Source of the DNA: Ziziphus jujuba
Taxonomy: Eukaryota > Streptophyta > Magnoliopsida > Rosales > Rhamnaceae
Direction of reading: 5' to 3'
Length of the DNA: 64,000 nt
Assembly: GCF_031755915.1 (NCBI RefSeq)
Contig: NC_083380.1
Coordinates: 16,883,001 to 16,947,000 of the forward strand
The translations under genes and the position numbers were made by a program. Below, piece by piece: positions 49,301 to 62,835 of this stretch. Within the stretch, counting starts at the first letter, position 1. Each line of letters opens with the position of its first letter. The notes below the pieces were generated by a model. The model had not been told where the DNA came from. It ran no database searches and saw only the letters and a list, made by a program, of their open reading frames with translations.

Positions 49301-50743
49301 TGGTACCTTTAGCTAGAGTTGGTAATAGCTGGCAATTAGTGTTGTATTTGTGCCAAGTATCCCTGTTGCATAAGCATATCCATAAGGAATGTCTGATGCA
49401 GAAGCCCATAATGTACATAGAACTCAGTTAAAATGCTTAATATATTTCATATATATTGAAAGCAAGTTATTTGGTGTTTTCCTTTTAGGTTACATCGGAC
49501 TTATTTATTGCCATTTTTCTTTTTGGTTGGAGTAATTGGCCATTGAAATTGCATGGTTGTATACATTTTGTTTTGTAGCTAATAGAGCAGGGAAAACTAG
49601 ATTCAATTTCCCTTTACATTCTTACTGTTTTTAACCAGCATGCTTGTACTTGAAGATATGACCTTGGTTAGCTTTCACATTCCAGCATAGATTTATCTCT
49701 ACTTCATACGGATATTTTGTTGTCCAAGAATTGAATTTTCCTGTCTTTAAACAATTTAATGATTTTGTTATAATAAATGCAGTAATTGAAGCCACAAGTT
49801 TTAGGAATAATTCTTCTGATAAACAATTCTGCTATGTTATACCTCGTATGAAATTCTTTGGCCATGCCTTCTTGAAGCAATCTTTTAATGTATGGAGTTC
49901 TTTGACAGGTTTTGGACATGATTAACAACCCACACTATCTGTACCGGATGACCGTTCTACATGCAGTTTCTTTACTTGCCCCTGTTATGGGGTCAGAAAT
50001 AACTTGTTCCAAACTTTTGCCTGTAGTCGTTACCGCATCAAAAGATAGGTAAGAAAAATATATTTGTCAATCTTGTTTGTGCCTTTGGACTTTGGTGGAG
50101 TTTAACTTGCATGGGGCTGAATGTTGCTTTTATCAGGGTACCCAACATCAAGTTCAATGTGGCTAAAGTTTTGCAGTCACTTATTCCTATTGTTGATCAG
50201 TCCGTAAGTAACATAATTCCTTGTTTATTTAACATAAGCATATCTATTACTGCAATAATGAAGCTTGAATGGGACTATAATATTGAATTTGATACTTTGC
50301 TGTCATCTAGTCTGAAAATAAATATTTTCATTCATGATATGTGAATATGGGGTAAATGCAGAAGACAAAAATTTTAATTGCTTCATAAAATAAAATGATT
50401 TTGAAAGAATACCCTTTTGGCTGAAGTTTCTTTTTTAAAATCTTTCCCATTAAATGAAAAACCGATCATTGTTATGAAGATTATCTCTGCAACATCATGT
50501 TTGATGCATGTTAGTCACTCGAAATGACAAACATTTAACAGTTGTACCTTATGAAAAAAGAATCTTAGAGAAACTGTTGAAATTTGTGTTTTAATATGGA
50601 ATTTGATTATTTTATTGAACTAGGTGGTGGAAAAGACGATCAAGCCCTGTTTGGCGGAACTTAGTGAGGATCCGGACGTCGATGTGAGGTTTTTTGCGAG
50701 CCAAGCACTGCAATCTAGTGATCAGGTTATGATGTCTAGCTAG
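43395..50743 (+). CDS. PP2AA: PP2A 65-kDa scaffold (regulatory) subunit A
   Basis: Twelve coding exons: 43395-43787, 44246-44492, 45235-45347, 46176-46255, 46429-46570, 46705-46785, 47252-47356, 48010-48192, 49099-49191, 49909-50048, 50137-50203 and 50624-50743. All joins keep frame and total 587 residues, the usual length. The protein begins [20 protein letters not shown] and is made of HEAT repeats throughout, each with a paired-helix pattern such as [60 protein letters not shown] and [20 protein letters not shown]. It forms the horseshoe scaffold that holds the PP2A catalytic C and variable B subunits, acting in auxin transport, brassinosteroid and stress signalling (RCN1/PP2AA family). 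I cannot say which of the plant A paralogues it is. Introns are AT-rich and unremarkable. Confidence 0.98.
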
Positions 50744-51967
50744 GTAGATGCTGGTAGAATATTCAAATTTAACATCTTTTTGTTTCTTTCCAATTGGTGA
50801 AGTTTGTTGGCAATCTGATGTATGTAATATCTTACTTGAGGTGCAGATTTCTTGGCCAGTCTGTAACTGTATTTTGATGTTTTGTGAGTCTATTTCCATG
50901 TATCAGTAATTTTTTTTTGCTTCAATCTCAATCTAGATTTTATCTTTTAAAATTTTTTTCACTCCCTTTCTTTTCGCATTGAAAGACCTGTCAAGTACAT
51001 AATTAGTTGAGACACGAAGATGGTCGAAGTCACACATTAAGAGCAATACGATCAAGGTTCACCTGTGATAATCAAATATTATTCCTCTACCTATATACAA
51101 CAGATGTATTCAAAATAAAGAAAATTGAAGAACAGAAATATGCAAATATTAGAAAGGAGTTTTTATATAGAACAATTTAGATTCTGCTTGGTATGGTTTC
51201 TTCTTATTGCTTTTTGAGGAAGTCACTTCCAATTGGCTTTGGCGTGAATTTGTGCTTATGCAGGTTTGGAACAATCTGAAAATTAATCAAGCACTCCTAA
51301 AACTAGCTAAGTTTTTAAAATTTGCTACTGACTTTTCAGAAGCTATGCCAAATAGGATTTTAATACATTTTAGTATCTCAGAGAAAGTGTTTCTTTTCAA
51401 ATCCTGGAGTGTTTATAATATTGTAGCACCCTTTATTGCATAGGTTTTTGCTTACCATTTATAATTAGATTTTGCTATTCTCATCAATAATGATCATTAC
51501 TAGAGGAATTCATGACTTGTTATGACAATGACTAATTAACTCCATTTAAAATTACTACGTGGGTTTCATTTGTGATTTTATCAAGAAAAAAAAAAAAAAA
51601 GGGATTTCATTTGTGACTAAATGGTCAGAAATGTTGATAAATAACAATAATATATTTATATATTTTAATTATTACGAATGGAATGACAAACTCATATGAT
51701 TATTAATTGATTTAGTTTAAAGTTTTCACTATTCTCATTTTCTTATTTTGAGGTGAGCAGTGAGGCTCATGGTAGAATATACAAAACTAATTTTCATTTA
51801 TTCTTTTACTGATGCAATTATATATTTATATATAATAATATTTACACACTACAAAATAGCATGGAGTTTCAGAGACCCAGAGAAGCTCAAAAGTAAGAGT
51901 GGTTATACACAGAGAAGTAACATTTACGTCTATATGGGATTTGATGTCAAACCGAAATACCCATCCA
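50744..51967. other. 3' intergenic space between convergent PP2A-A and protease genes
   Basis: AT-rich, with a poly-A run at 51585-51600. It holds both 3' UTRs. No gene or clear repeat seen. Confidence 0.6.
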
Positions 51968-53886
51968 TCACTGAAAGGATGGAGGGCTTTTAAATCTTAT
52001 TGGGTTCACACAATCTGACTTGGCCCATCCAATCTTCTGGTTCACATTATCATATACCACCATATGCCCACGCAGTGAAATGTCTGCAAAAATCATCATA
52101 CTCATTACTGAACCACACAAGAAGAATGGAAGAAGATTGGGAAAAAACCAAATTAACCTCATGATAGAAATTTTAGAGAAGAAATATAAAGATTCTTATT
52201 GGGTGGGAACTACAAAAAACATGCAAGCTTTTAATATATTCTGCTCAGAAATGAAATGTTCCTTTAAATTCTTGCTCCCATTGGAGATTGGACCACTTCT
52301 ATCTATTATGCATCAGGATCCCAATTTACGGACCTCTTGGTTAGAGAAATTAAAAAAGAGGATCAAATCATTTCTTCCAACTCTTTTTGGTTTGATAAAA
52401 ATGTTGGTTGATGGTATATTTCATTATGGTTCAATATAGCATAGAAAATTTGGTCTTGGCATGTCAAGAACTCATCACGATTAGATAACCTAATGTTTCA
52501 AAAAGAAATTAAGTTTTTCTTTATTGTACTTTTGGATGCAAACATACCTCCTAGTATGATTGTGGATCCATCATGAACTTTGCTTCCATCTAGGATACCC
52601 AAGCACACATTGCCTTTGCTCTGCAGAAGATTATTCTTTATGAGATAATGACTTAGTTATATTTAAAAGAGAACCCAGATTATGGCAAGAAGAAATTCTT
52701 ACACTGATGATCAAGTAGCCCTCTGGCGGAATTCTAATCTTTGGGGAAACAGTCCACCATTTGCTCGCAAACTGAAGAGTAAGAGTCTTGAACAATTGTT
52801 TAACCTCAGTAACAGATCTGCGTGCATATGCAGCTTTTTAGAATGGAGATACCCTCATGACTGAGGAAGTGAAAAACCAATGTCAAGGCGAAAAATTACT
52901 GAAGCTACTGTTTGGTTTATGTCATACATGCTTATCTTTGTTGCAAAGCAACTTTATATCATCAGCAATTGGTAAGATAATCTTGTTGCTAAATGTCTTA
53001 AGAGACGGCATCAAGAAACAGCTTTTGGACTCTTTGACCACTCAAAACACTTAAAATCGAATCCACCATGATACTTTCAATATTTAGCCATTTCTCAAAA
53101 GTATCTATGCCATTTTTTCTATTTTAGTATAATGTTTCCTGCCGAAAACAAAATATTCTAAGTATGTTTGGTTAAACAAGGCACTTATGGTAACCAATGG
53201 TCCAGTAAAAATGACTTCTGAAGATGAGAGATCACTATAAACATGTATATTTAATAACCAGACCAGCTTATGTCAATCGAGAACAAAAAATGATGAAATC
53301 ATAATTGTGAAAGATAAGAGAAGACATTAAACACCATAGGTTTACTACGGAATTAATCAATTGATGCTTTATGACATCTGAGAGAGAAACAGATAGTGTT
53401 AAATATATATTCGCTGCTGTTGTGGTCAATAAATAGGGGTTTAGTATCCAATTTCCACAATATTAATTAGATACAATTTAGAACTTAGTCCAGTTTCAAC
53501 AAAAACATATATATATATATATATATATTTTTTTTTTCTCTGTTTAACAAGGGTGTAATTGGCGTAAGTTATAGATTATTTTTCTCTTGGTGTTTCTTCT
53601 AAAAGGAAAAATAAATCAAAACTATGATTAAGTTATGCACATCCCTTTTAATGGGCATGTGCTACCAACAGCACAAATGAAGTTATGATTAACTGGCATG
53701 TTCCACCAACTATATGGAAAAAATTTTGAATTATAACGATGAAAGCTGATGGTATTTGGTTACAATCATATTGGTGGAATAAGCTAGGAGGGGAAAAAAA
53801 AAAAAAAAAAAAAAAGGAGGAAAAAAAGAATATAAGTTCCTTTCATTTTTCATAATCATTGCAGAGAGCGAGACTAGAACACTATC

Positions 53887-53923
<37 letters not shown>

Positions 53924-56900
53924 CAACAATACTCACTGCAGCTAAGACAATAGAGTTTGCATATAGTTGTCATACCTGAGTGGCACTCTAGCTCGCCAAC
54001 AAATGGGCAATGTTGGATCTGATACATCTTGGACTAACACAGGCCCAGAAACTTCTTTAAGCTGCATCGATAATATAACATGATCACCGGATCAGGGATT
54101 GTATCACAAGAGATTCATAATCATTTAATATGGACATGTGTCAAGATACTTACAGATTCAACCAGGTCGGAGTATGCTTCCTTTGTGAAGTATGTATAAG
54201 AACTACCACTGTCAAATACAATCCGCCTCACTCCACTGCCCCATGCTCCTAGATTGAGTGGACTGCTTCCATAACTAATCCTTACTATCTCAGTATGATA
54301 AAAATCTCTGAACAGAAACAAGGAGGAAATCAACTGCAAAGCTAAATTAGACAGCAGAATAAGACAGACATTTTAGATAATAAAATTTGAATGAATAATT
54401 TTTTTTAAGAAAGAACAAGAGAGGGGGCTCCAAGCTGACAAAGAATCACAATTTTTCCCTTAACCCTTCCAACTCCAAAGAAGTTTGGTATGTGCAGTAC
54501 CAAACTACAAAAAGAATAACTGTTGGCCGCAAATTCACAGTGGAACCAGCATCTAACTCACCAATTTGCTATCTTTCTTCTATTTCATAGAACATGAGAA
54601 TTAAGCATTTCTTAACTCAGAGAAAATGATTGCTACAAGCACAGTAAAAATTATTGGGGGCTATGATTTTATTGGATTTGGAGAGAAATGTAAAATATGA
54701 TTTCTGCAGCTGGTTTATGGAAAATTTTTTATTGGAGAATTAGAATTTATATTCTCTATGGATTGTGTCCTCTACAACAAACCATTAAAAAAGTGATTTC
54801 TTATCACACAAATTCCTTATGTGTATATGGTATAAGAAAAAAACTCAAGAAATATTATTACTTTGTAATAATATATATAAAAAAAGTTAAAATAAAATGC
54901 ATACTCACTTGGAAGGGATATTAAGCATTGGAGCCCATGACATGCCTTTTTGAGGTACATAATCATCACCTAAGAACATATATCCACCACCATCTGCATC
55001 GGCAGTAAGGCAATGACCTATAACGTTGTTAATGATCCCCTTGCTTGCCAACTGTGAAGGTAAGCTAACTTTAGCTCTGCTTAAACCAAGGATTCCATCT
55101 GTCTTTGAGAGAGTATTCAAAAGTATGCCTTGCTGATCATATGCACACCTAATGAGAAAAAAAGTTCACAAATTAAGTACACCCATAAAAACAAAATTCT
55201 AACAGTCCAGAAATTGGGGTATGGAGAAAAATGATACCCAAAAACGATATCCATATTGGTTAACGATCCATTTGCATTCTTTAAATGAAGTTCATCTTTA
55301 GCAAGAACCCCGATGGAGGAGCTATGGTCTGCATATTGAATCTCATAGTCACACTGACATGTCTCACAATTTCCAGCCTTCTGATTTCTCTGGATCTCCG
55401 TGCATAATGAGTCTTTAGAAGGCAATATATTTCCTCTTGTTGGCTTGTATAAAGGATTCGCTCCCTAAATGAATTAAATCTATTAGAGAAAATATATTTT
55501 CTATCTTGAAGTGATAAAAGGTCCAGATTTTATCAGATTAGCGGATGGCTTATTTATATTATGGCATACTCCCTATGAGAAAGTCTATTTTACCTTTTCT
55601 AACTTCTATGTTTCTCTAGCTCTTTTACCCTGTCATTTAGGCTCCAAATATGCTAGTAAATAACTAGAGGATTACACCCATAGAGAATGGTGACTGAGCT
55701 TGCAAGGCATCTTTTTCAATTGGTAAAAATGATGAGCAATAACCAGTGCACGGTGGGGTTGGGTTTTCACTTATATATACGTTTTCTATGAACTAACATA
55801 AATCTTAATAAGTACAAGACATCTAAAGGCTCATACCTGAGTAGTTAAAAACCAACGAACACTTGTACTTTACCACATGTAATGACTGACTGAAATATGG
55901 CACACACTACTTAGAATGGTGCATCAAAAAGGGGATAGCCAAAACAACAGAGTAAGAAGCATTATCGTAAACTCATTTATTCAGATGACATAAAATAGGA
56001 GACTAGATAGGCGGAACAGCAACTCTTTTAACATGTCCAGCAATCAATTAGGCACAGAGCACGAGAAAATTTAAGGAATATGCATAAAACCATAACACAA
56101 GAGTAGTTAGTTCTAAATTCCATATCAGAGCAACAACCTTATTACAAACAAAAGAATTAAATTTGCATTACCTTGGCACAACTGGTACATGGAGCATCAC
56201 ACTGGATCCATGCTAAGTCACTCCCAGTATCCATGTCTAGATAATATGGTCTTCGAGGATTCCCGACAAGAATGTAAGTATAATACAAACTATAAGAAAG
56301 GAACAAATTAGTAAGCAGACGCATGGCTTGGAGCAAAAGAAACAAAAACATTTTCCGTCTATAGGTATTTTGCAGTACACTATTAACTTGGACCCTTAAA
56401 TAAACAATAAATTAGCTAATATGCAGAGACATAAAGCCCTAGCTTTATGAAGGAAAGTACATAGTCTTATATAGAGGATGAGAAATACTCTAGAAGAATA
56501 GAAAACATAAAAACTTAGGCCAAACAACATCGTTTCATCCTAATTGAAGCGTAACAAGAGGTATATATATTTAAATTCCTCAGAAGTTGACGCAGAGAAG
56601 TCGAAATTTAATCCTATCCCACATAAACATTTCATTGCAACATGCACATACAAGAGAGGAAGAGGCTTTGACTTAAAAGCAGTAACACAGAAAGATGCTT
56701 CCTACAAACATATACAGACACAAAGAAAAACAAAAGGACTACTAAAAGAGGCTTTTAGATGAAAAGCAGTAAGACATTGGTATTATAAATCTAGCTTTAA
56801 CTGCCATCAAAGAAAAAAACACAGCTAGCTATAACGCTGCACCAAAAGCAAAAGCCTAGTGAATTCTCATTAAATCAACCTTGAAACTGTGTTTTATCGA

Positions 56901-57693
56901 ATCAAGCAAAAACCATATCTAGCAACTAACCATATCTGGAAAAGATCAATATTTTGATTTCTGAAGGATTACCATATTTAGATGTTGAAACATTGACAAC
57001 TACCATGATGATAGTAGTTCAAAATGGAAAAAAATAATAATAAATAAATAAATAAATAAAGAAAACAGAAAGAAGAAGAAGAAAATTTGAACAGAGAAAT
57101 TGCAGAATGCTTTCTTACCCATCTGGATAAACATTTCCCCTCACAGGCAAAATGGTTGACGAGTCAACGCTGTTCATTGAAGAGACCAATTTGTTGATCT
57201 TCTGGTTTCTGATCACATCACCAATCGGAGCCGCAAGATTTTCCTTATCAAAATCCACAAACCTACCAAGTTTAAGCTCCGCATCGTTTTGACCACGAAT
57301 ACCCAATTTGGGAAACAAAGGCAACACAAAGGATTTGATTCCTTCATCATCATTGGACCTCTCAAACTCTTCCACAGCCTTTGGAAACACAAAAGTACAA
57401 AAAGCAAGAGCAAAAAGTGAAATACCCAGAAAGAGAAAAAGCTTTCTTTGGTTACCCAGAAAAAGTTTGAACCTTGTGAATGGAAATTGAAGCTGTGGGT
57501 TAGGTGGGGATTGCAATGGAACATGATTCTGATGGTTATGGTGGGTTTGTTCTTGAGGAGGGCTTTGGTGGGGTTCTGGAGGAGAGTCAGAGATGGTGAA
57601 AGCAGTGATGGTTTTGCCCAAAGAGGGGTTGTCTGGTGGTGGAAGAGTAATTATGACAAATCCTTTAAGCTGTGGTGAGTCATCAGACTCCAT
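51968..57693 (-). CDS. Membrane-anchored pepsin-like aspartyl protease (APCB1-like)
   Basis: Nine exons on minus: 57693-57119, 56289-56172, 55464-55238, 55148-54909, 54307-54154, 54061-53976, 52817-52703, 52620-52548, 52083-51968. All are GT..AG and in frame, giving 567 residues. Residues 84-103 (KLFLFLGISLFALAFCTFVF) form a single N-terminal membrane anchor after a Pro/His/Gln-rich cytosolic tail. Catalytic motifs are DTGS (D212, in LDMDTGSDLAWIQC) and DSGSS (D419, in IVFDSGSSYTYF), with the paired cysteines of plant A1 proteases (CDAPCTSCAK, CETCQCDYE) between. The C-terminus NVCLGILDGS..IILGDISLRG and VYDNVNQKIGWAKSDC is typical. The N-terminal GFVIITLPPPDNPSLGKTIT is, as I recall, characteristic of Arabidopsis APCB1, which cleaves the co-chaperone BAG6 in immunity; orthology is tentative. 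A tandem duplication begins exactly at its start codon. Confidence 0.93.
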
Positions 57694-60063
57694 TAATCTC
57701 TCCCAGAAAGCTCAAGATCCACAAAAAGTGAAAAAAAAAAAGAAGCCAATCTGGGAGAGAAACAGAGAGTTTCAGAGGAAGGAGAGATGAAACTGGGAGT
57801 TACTAATATTTTTCTCATCTAGACATGGTGGACTCCGTACCTCTGGGTCGCTGTACGCTGTTTTAGTCAAAACAAACCAACATTGTTTATCATCTTTTGC
57901 ATGGAATTGAAAAAAAAAAAAAAAAAAAAAAGTGAAAATTGAAGAAGCCTCCGAGAAGTTACACCTGGACAGAGGAAGAGCCAAGTGGGCCCAGTTATGA
58001 ATACCGACGGAATTTGGTCCTCCACCTCAGTATCTGATGTGGTGCTCCCAATCGATGCGGAGATACCAAGTTTTAGTATAACAACTTTTTTTAAAGTCAA
58101 ATTTAACATAATAATATTGACAAATAAAAAGCATTCCATATTTTAATGCTCTGCAGATGTTGTTACTAAAAAGCTGTTCCACTGGTCCCCAAAATGGAAA
58201 ATTTGTGGGTTAGATAATTTTTGTTTTGGTTTATTATTTTCTCCTTTTGCAAAATATAATTTGTTACTGAGGGTATTTACTAGGTGTGTAATTTGATTTA
58301 TTTTATCTGTTGATTGTATAAATAATGTGATAATTTTATTAAGAATTTCAAAATTAATATCAACTGCAAAAATAATGCTTCTAATATGTGATTTTGTATT
58401 ACTTCAGTCAAAATTGATAGAAATGACAGGGATTAAAAAAAATAAATTAAAAATCAGGATGAAAGGTACATTTTTAGATGTGAGATTTCATTTGTGTTTA
58501 TGCATCATTATTGGATTTGTTTTGTTTTTTGGCCCTCTTTCTTTGTTGGTAATATCTGCTTTATTGTTGGTTTGGTAATGGATGTAAGAATATTGGAAAT
58601 GTAAAATCTAAGTAGTACTTGTATGAATCATTTTAAATATGATATATAGATATGTGTTTTCATGAGTGTTCAAGCCGGTACAAAATTATTAAAAATTATT
58701 AATAATTTTTTAAAAATAATTTTGAATTTGAATTTTATTTTTTAAATATCGAGCTGTAACGTTTGATTGTCAGATTATGGAGTCCAATTCAACAAACCTA
58801 ATAATACCGTGGAAAAGTAGATGACAAACATAGCTGTAATAACTCTTTTTGTCAAACAGCGGTTATATTTTTATAGATATTTTAATTATCAATTTCAATA
58901 TCTATACACATCTTTTAAAATTTACCGGAAAATATATAACTATATTAAATTGACCATGTGTCAGATTTTTTTAATAGTTAATTGATAGTTGAGCATACCA
59001 TTTTTTATTAGCTGGTTTATTTAATTGTTTCGTTAAATAAAGGTATTACCTATTTATAGTTTTCAAGAACCTACTAAATGATTTTTATATCTAAAAATGA
59101 AAACTATTCATTAATCTTTCCCAGAAAGCTCAAGATCACAAAAAAGCCAATCTGGGAGTTTTGGGAAAAAAATGTTTATTAGTTTCTATGTGCAATTGGA
59201 AAAAAAAAAAGAAAAAAAAAAAGAGACTTTTAGTTGAAGAAGCCTCTAGGAAATTGCGCCTGGACAGTGGAAGAGCCAGTGGGCCCAATTATGAATAGCC
59301 ACAGTTTTGGTCCTCCACCTCGGTATCTGTTTTAGTGCTTCCAACCAATAAGGAGATGCCAAGTTTTAAGAGAATAATCTTTTTTTTTTAGTCAAATTTA
59401 ACAAAACAATATTGACAAATAGAAAGCACTCTATATTTTAATGCAGGTCCACTGGTCTCCGAAATGGAAAATTTGTGGTTAGTTAATTTTTGTTTTGGTT
59501 TTATTGATTTGTCCTATTGCATAGTATAATTTGTTGCTAAGAGTATTATTGGATGTGTAATTTAATTTATTTATCCATTGATGGTATAAATAATGTGATA
59601 ATATTATTAACAATTTCAAAATTAATATAAACTGCAAAATTAGTGCTCCTAATGTGTGATTTTGTATTATATCATCTAATAAAAGACTTGATAGAAATGT
59701 CAAAGATTAAAAAGAAAGACAAATTAAAAATCAGCAAGGCGAAATGCACATCATTAAATTGAATTTGTGTTTTATGCATTATTGTTGGTTTGGTAATGGA
59801 TATTTAATTTCAACATCATCATTAGATATAAGTTCTTTTTTTTTTTTATTTTTTATTTTTTTTATTTATTTATTTTTAAATATAGGGTCTTTTTTACATG
59901 AATGTACAAGCCGTTACAAAATTTACCCAAAAAAAAAAAATGCCATTACAAAATTATTAATAATATTATTTTAAAACACATTTTCAATTTTTAAATTGAG
60001 AGTTGTTACGATTCAAAATTTACCATTTAGAATATTCACCGTGTGTAGAACTATTCATTATTC

Positions 60064-60103
<40 letters not shown>

Positions 60104-60119
60104 TTTTTTTTTTTGGGTG

Positions 60120-60167
<48 letters not shown>

Positions 60168-60430
60168 GCTTTGATCAGATGGTGTTTTCATATTTAATTG
60201 GATATGAATTTTATCCTATTTGAAAATTAAAATATCAATAGGTATCTTCTTTTCTGACAAAAGTCCTTAATCTCTAATCAGGTAAAAATCCTTAAAATTG
60301 TAGTCTATTTATTATTCCTATTTTGATCATTATACACTGCTAACATGAGGAAATAGAGTAATCAGAATTTCAAGTAACTGGCTGGGCCACTAAAGTACAT
60401 AACCATATTAAATTGATTATGTGTGTGTAA

Positions 60431-60466
<36 letters not shown>

Positions 60467-60692
60467 GGAATAAATTGACCATGTATTAGCTTCTCTGTTA
60501 ATTTTTAATTTTTTAATTTTTATTCTTGGCAATTTCAGCTTTTTTATTTGGTAATTAGCTTCTCTTTTAGTTACTTGATAGTTACCATAATATTTTTATG
60601 TACTAGTTATTTACTGGTTTGGTTAAATAAAGATATTTACCTATTTATAGGTTTACTAGAATATGTTATGGTATGTACAAATGAAAACTATC
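57691..60692. repeat. Tandem duplication of the protease upstream region (about 1.4 + 1.6 kb)
   Basis: Copy 1 is 57691-59108 and copy 2 is 59109 to about 60692, in direct order. Both start CATTAATCT(C/T)TCCCAGAAAG. Both continue with CTCAAGATC, CCAATCTGGGAG, a poly-A tract, GAAGAAGCCTC, CCTGGACAG.GGAAGAGCCA, TTGGTCCTCCACCTC, CCAAGTTTTA, TCAAATTTAACA, GACAAATA.AAAGCA, AAATGGAAAATTTGTG and TTGTTTTGGTTT. Later landmarks are GTGATAAT (58328 / 59596), GTTTGGTAATGGAT (58568 / 59787), ATTAAATTGA (58944 / 60408) and ATGAAAACTAT near the ends (59097 / 60681). Copy 2 has gained AT, CT and poly-T expansions. Copy 1 is the promoter and 5' leader of the protease; copy 2 keeps the first ATG but no coding exon. 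Confidence 0.88.
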
Positions 60693-62469
60693 CACTGCTG
60701 AAGAATATCTACAAGCTTACTGTCTCACCTCTCAACTGGTTATGCTAAGAACATTATATAGAATATTACTGTTTGTCCCAACATGTTCAGCTTCGAATAA
60801 TAAGAAGCATGAAGATGAGAAGCTTTCACAAAGGAAAATAGCTGATGGGAGATGTCACTAGCCTTAATCGCACATGGTTGGTGAGAAACAATAGGTTTTT
60901 ATTGGTGTTTATCCTTTATTAATTATGCTCTCACTTTCAATTTGAATAGACCTCCAATAAAACCTACAATTCTGCTTTTATCTTCTATCTTCGACATTAA
61001 GGTTCTTTGATCTTGAATGATGTTTAAATTTTTGCTCACATAATTACTATACATTTCTCTAATTTCTTTCAATCTAATTGGTGTGTGCCCACATAACGTC
61101 AGAGACGGTGTTGGAAAAATTCTCAACACTATTATACCATTTTCTACACCAGTGTCAACTCTAAAATAGTTTACACAAATTTGAACTGTATCTCAAAGAA
61201 GTAAGCAATTAATAAAGCTTATAATTTAGTTGGTGCATTTTGTTACCCTTCTAGTTTGAGAATAATGTAATTTAGATTCTCAATTTGAAACTTACTACAT
61301 TGCGTTTTTAATTTTTATTGGAAATTAGACTACAGTTGGCTTTGACTAATGGAAATTTAATAGTCATACCATGTGAGATGCATATGGAGTATCAAATGCA
61401 TTTTTTTTTACAAAATAAATTATATCTTCGAAATAACTAATCTAAAAAAAAAAAAAATTTTTTTTCAATTATTAGTTTTCAGTTTTCATATTTTAAAATG
61501 TCAAAACTTAACACATGAAGGAACTAATGTGAATTGATTTACTAATCTTAACTTTTCTATATGGTGTTTGAACAATTTTACTTTCTGCTAGTTCCATCGA
61601 GATAGGATGATGAATAACTTCCATGTTCTATTACACAATTCTCGATTATTTCACCCTGAAAGTGAAAGAAATAAATGGGAATGAACTTAAAAATTCAACA
61701 TAAACATACACATGTACAACAAGACTTTTATATGTCAAACTCATGATATTATACTAAGGTTTTTAATTATAACTGTTGAATTTTTTAAGTTTGTTTAATT
61801 GAAGGAAACCTGTTTTATAAAATTAAATTTAAAAAGTCTAATTTTATAACTTTGTAAAATAAAATTATTATATTGATTTGATAAAAGACCTAATAAAAGA
61901 CTCACTAATTATATACATATATAGAGTAATATGTTGTTGGATATCATCGTTAGTCAATGATTTAAAACTAAAGCTCTAAGTAGATAAGCAGCAGCTTTTA
62001 ACTATTATAATGTTAATAAATGCTCAACATAAGGTGTAAATTATATTCATTATAGATTCGTGATATATGTAGTGTTTTATATTACATGTATATAATAAGA
62101 TAAAGGAAAAGAAAAGTATGAATGGTGGTTTAATATCCTTCTTGAAGAAGTATTCATTGAAGGCAATGGGAAACATAGAACGGGATGTCTCTGGCGGCTT
62201 GTGATTTTTTTAAAAGATAACATCAAACTTTGTAGCATCGGATTTCTCGGCAGCCATGCATCAATCCTAATTCATTGTCCATTTCAATCTTACTTGCAAT
62301 AATTAACAAACTGTGAAGTCGGATTTTCTTCTTCATTATTAAGTTTTTTTTTTTTTTTTCGTAAACAAAATAAAAAGAATACTTAACCAAGGACCCAAAA
62401 AAAAAAAAAAAAAAAACAATGGGTGAATTATTGAAACCCAAGAGTGTCATATATATAACATGATAAAAA
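60693..62469. other. Intergenic, no recognised gene
   Basis: AT-rich DNA with poly-T/A tracts (61441-61465, 62345-62360, 62397-62416). A 68-codon minus-strand open frame at 60923-61129 (contains PTPSLTLCGHTPIRLKEIRE) looks protein-like but I do not recognise it and see no flanking exons; it may be a relic. Confidence 0.45.
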
Positions 62470-62835
62470 AGGGATTAATTGCACTTTAATATCTTGTGTT
62501 TTTGACTAGATTGCACATTGAACCCTTAAATTTAAAATATTTCATATGGACTCTCAATTTATAATTTATATAATATTAATTCAATTCTCAATTTGATTTT
62601 CAAATCGACTAACATAAAATTTAAAAATTGAGAAAAAAATGACTAGTTTTCTCCATTTACAAATAAAATGAGAAAAAATGATTAAATGATTAGTAAGAAA
62701 ACTAATCAATTTTCTTAATTTTAAAATTTTTTTCTTATAAATTTGAGATTAGACTAATGTGGAACAAATTGTAAATTAAGAGCCCAATATGGAATATTTT
62801 AAGTTCGAAAATCTATTGTACAATTTGGAAAAAAT
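62470..62835. mobile_element. Foldback inverted-repeat element, about 0.37 kb
   Basis: The left end (ATTGCACTTTAATATC..TTGCACATTGAACCCTTAAA..AAATATTTCATATGGACTCTC) is mirrored at the right end (GAGCCCAATATGGAATATTT..AAATCTATTGTACAATTTGG). Inner parts also mirror (CTCAATTTATAATTTATATA with ACAAATTGTAAATTAAGAG; AAAAAATGACTAGTTTTCTC with AAACTAATCAATTTTCTT). The 'TTGCACTTTAAT' opening is a recurring signature of plant inverted-repeat elements and also resembles the termini of the 11424 element. No coding capacity. Confidence 0.7.

Noticed and set aside
52020..53054. Plus-strand open frames of 60-139 codons
   Set aside because: They run antisense to the last exons and introns of the aspartyl protease gene, which explains the sequence.
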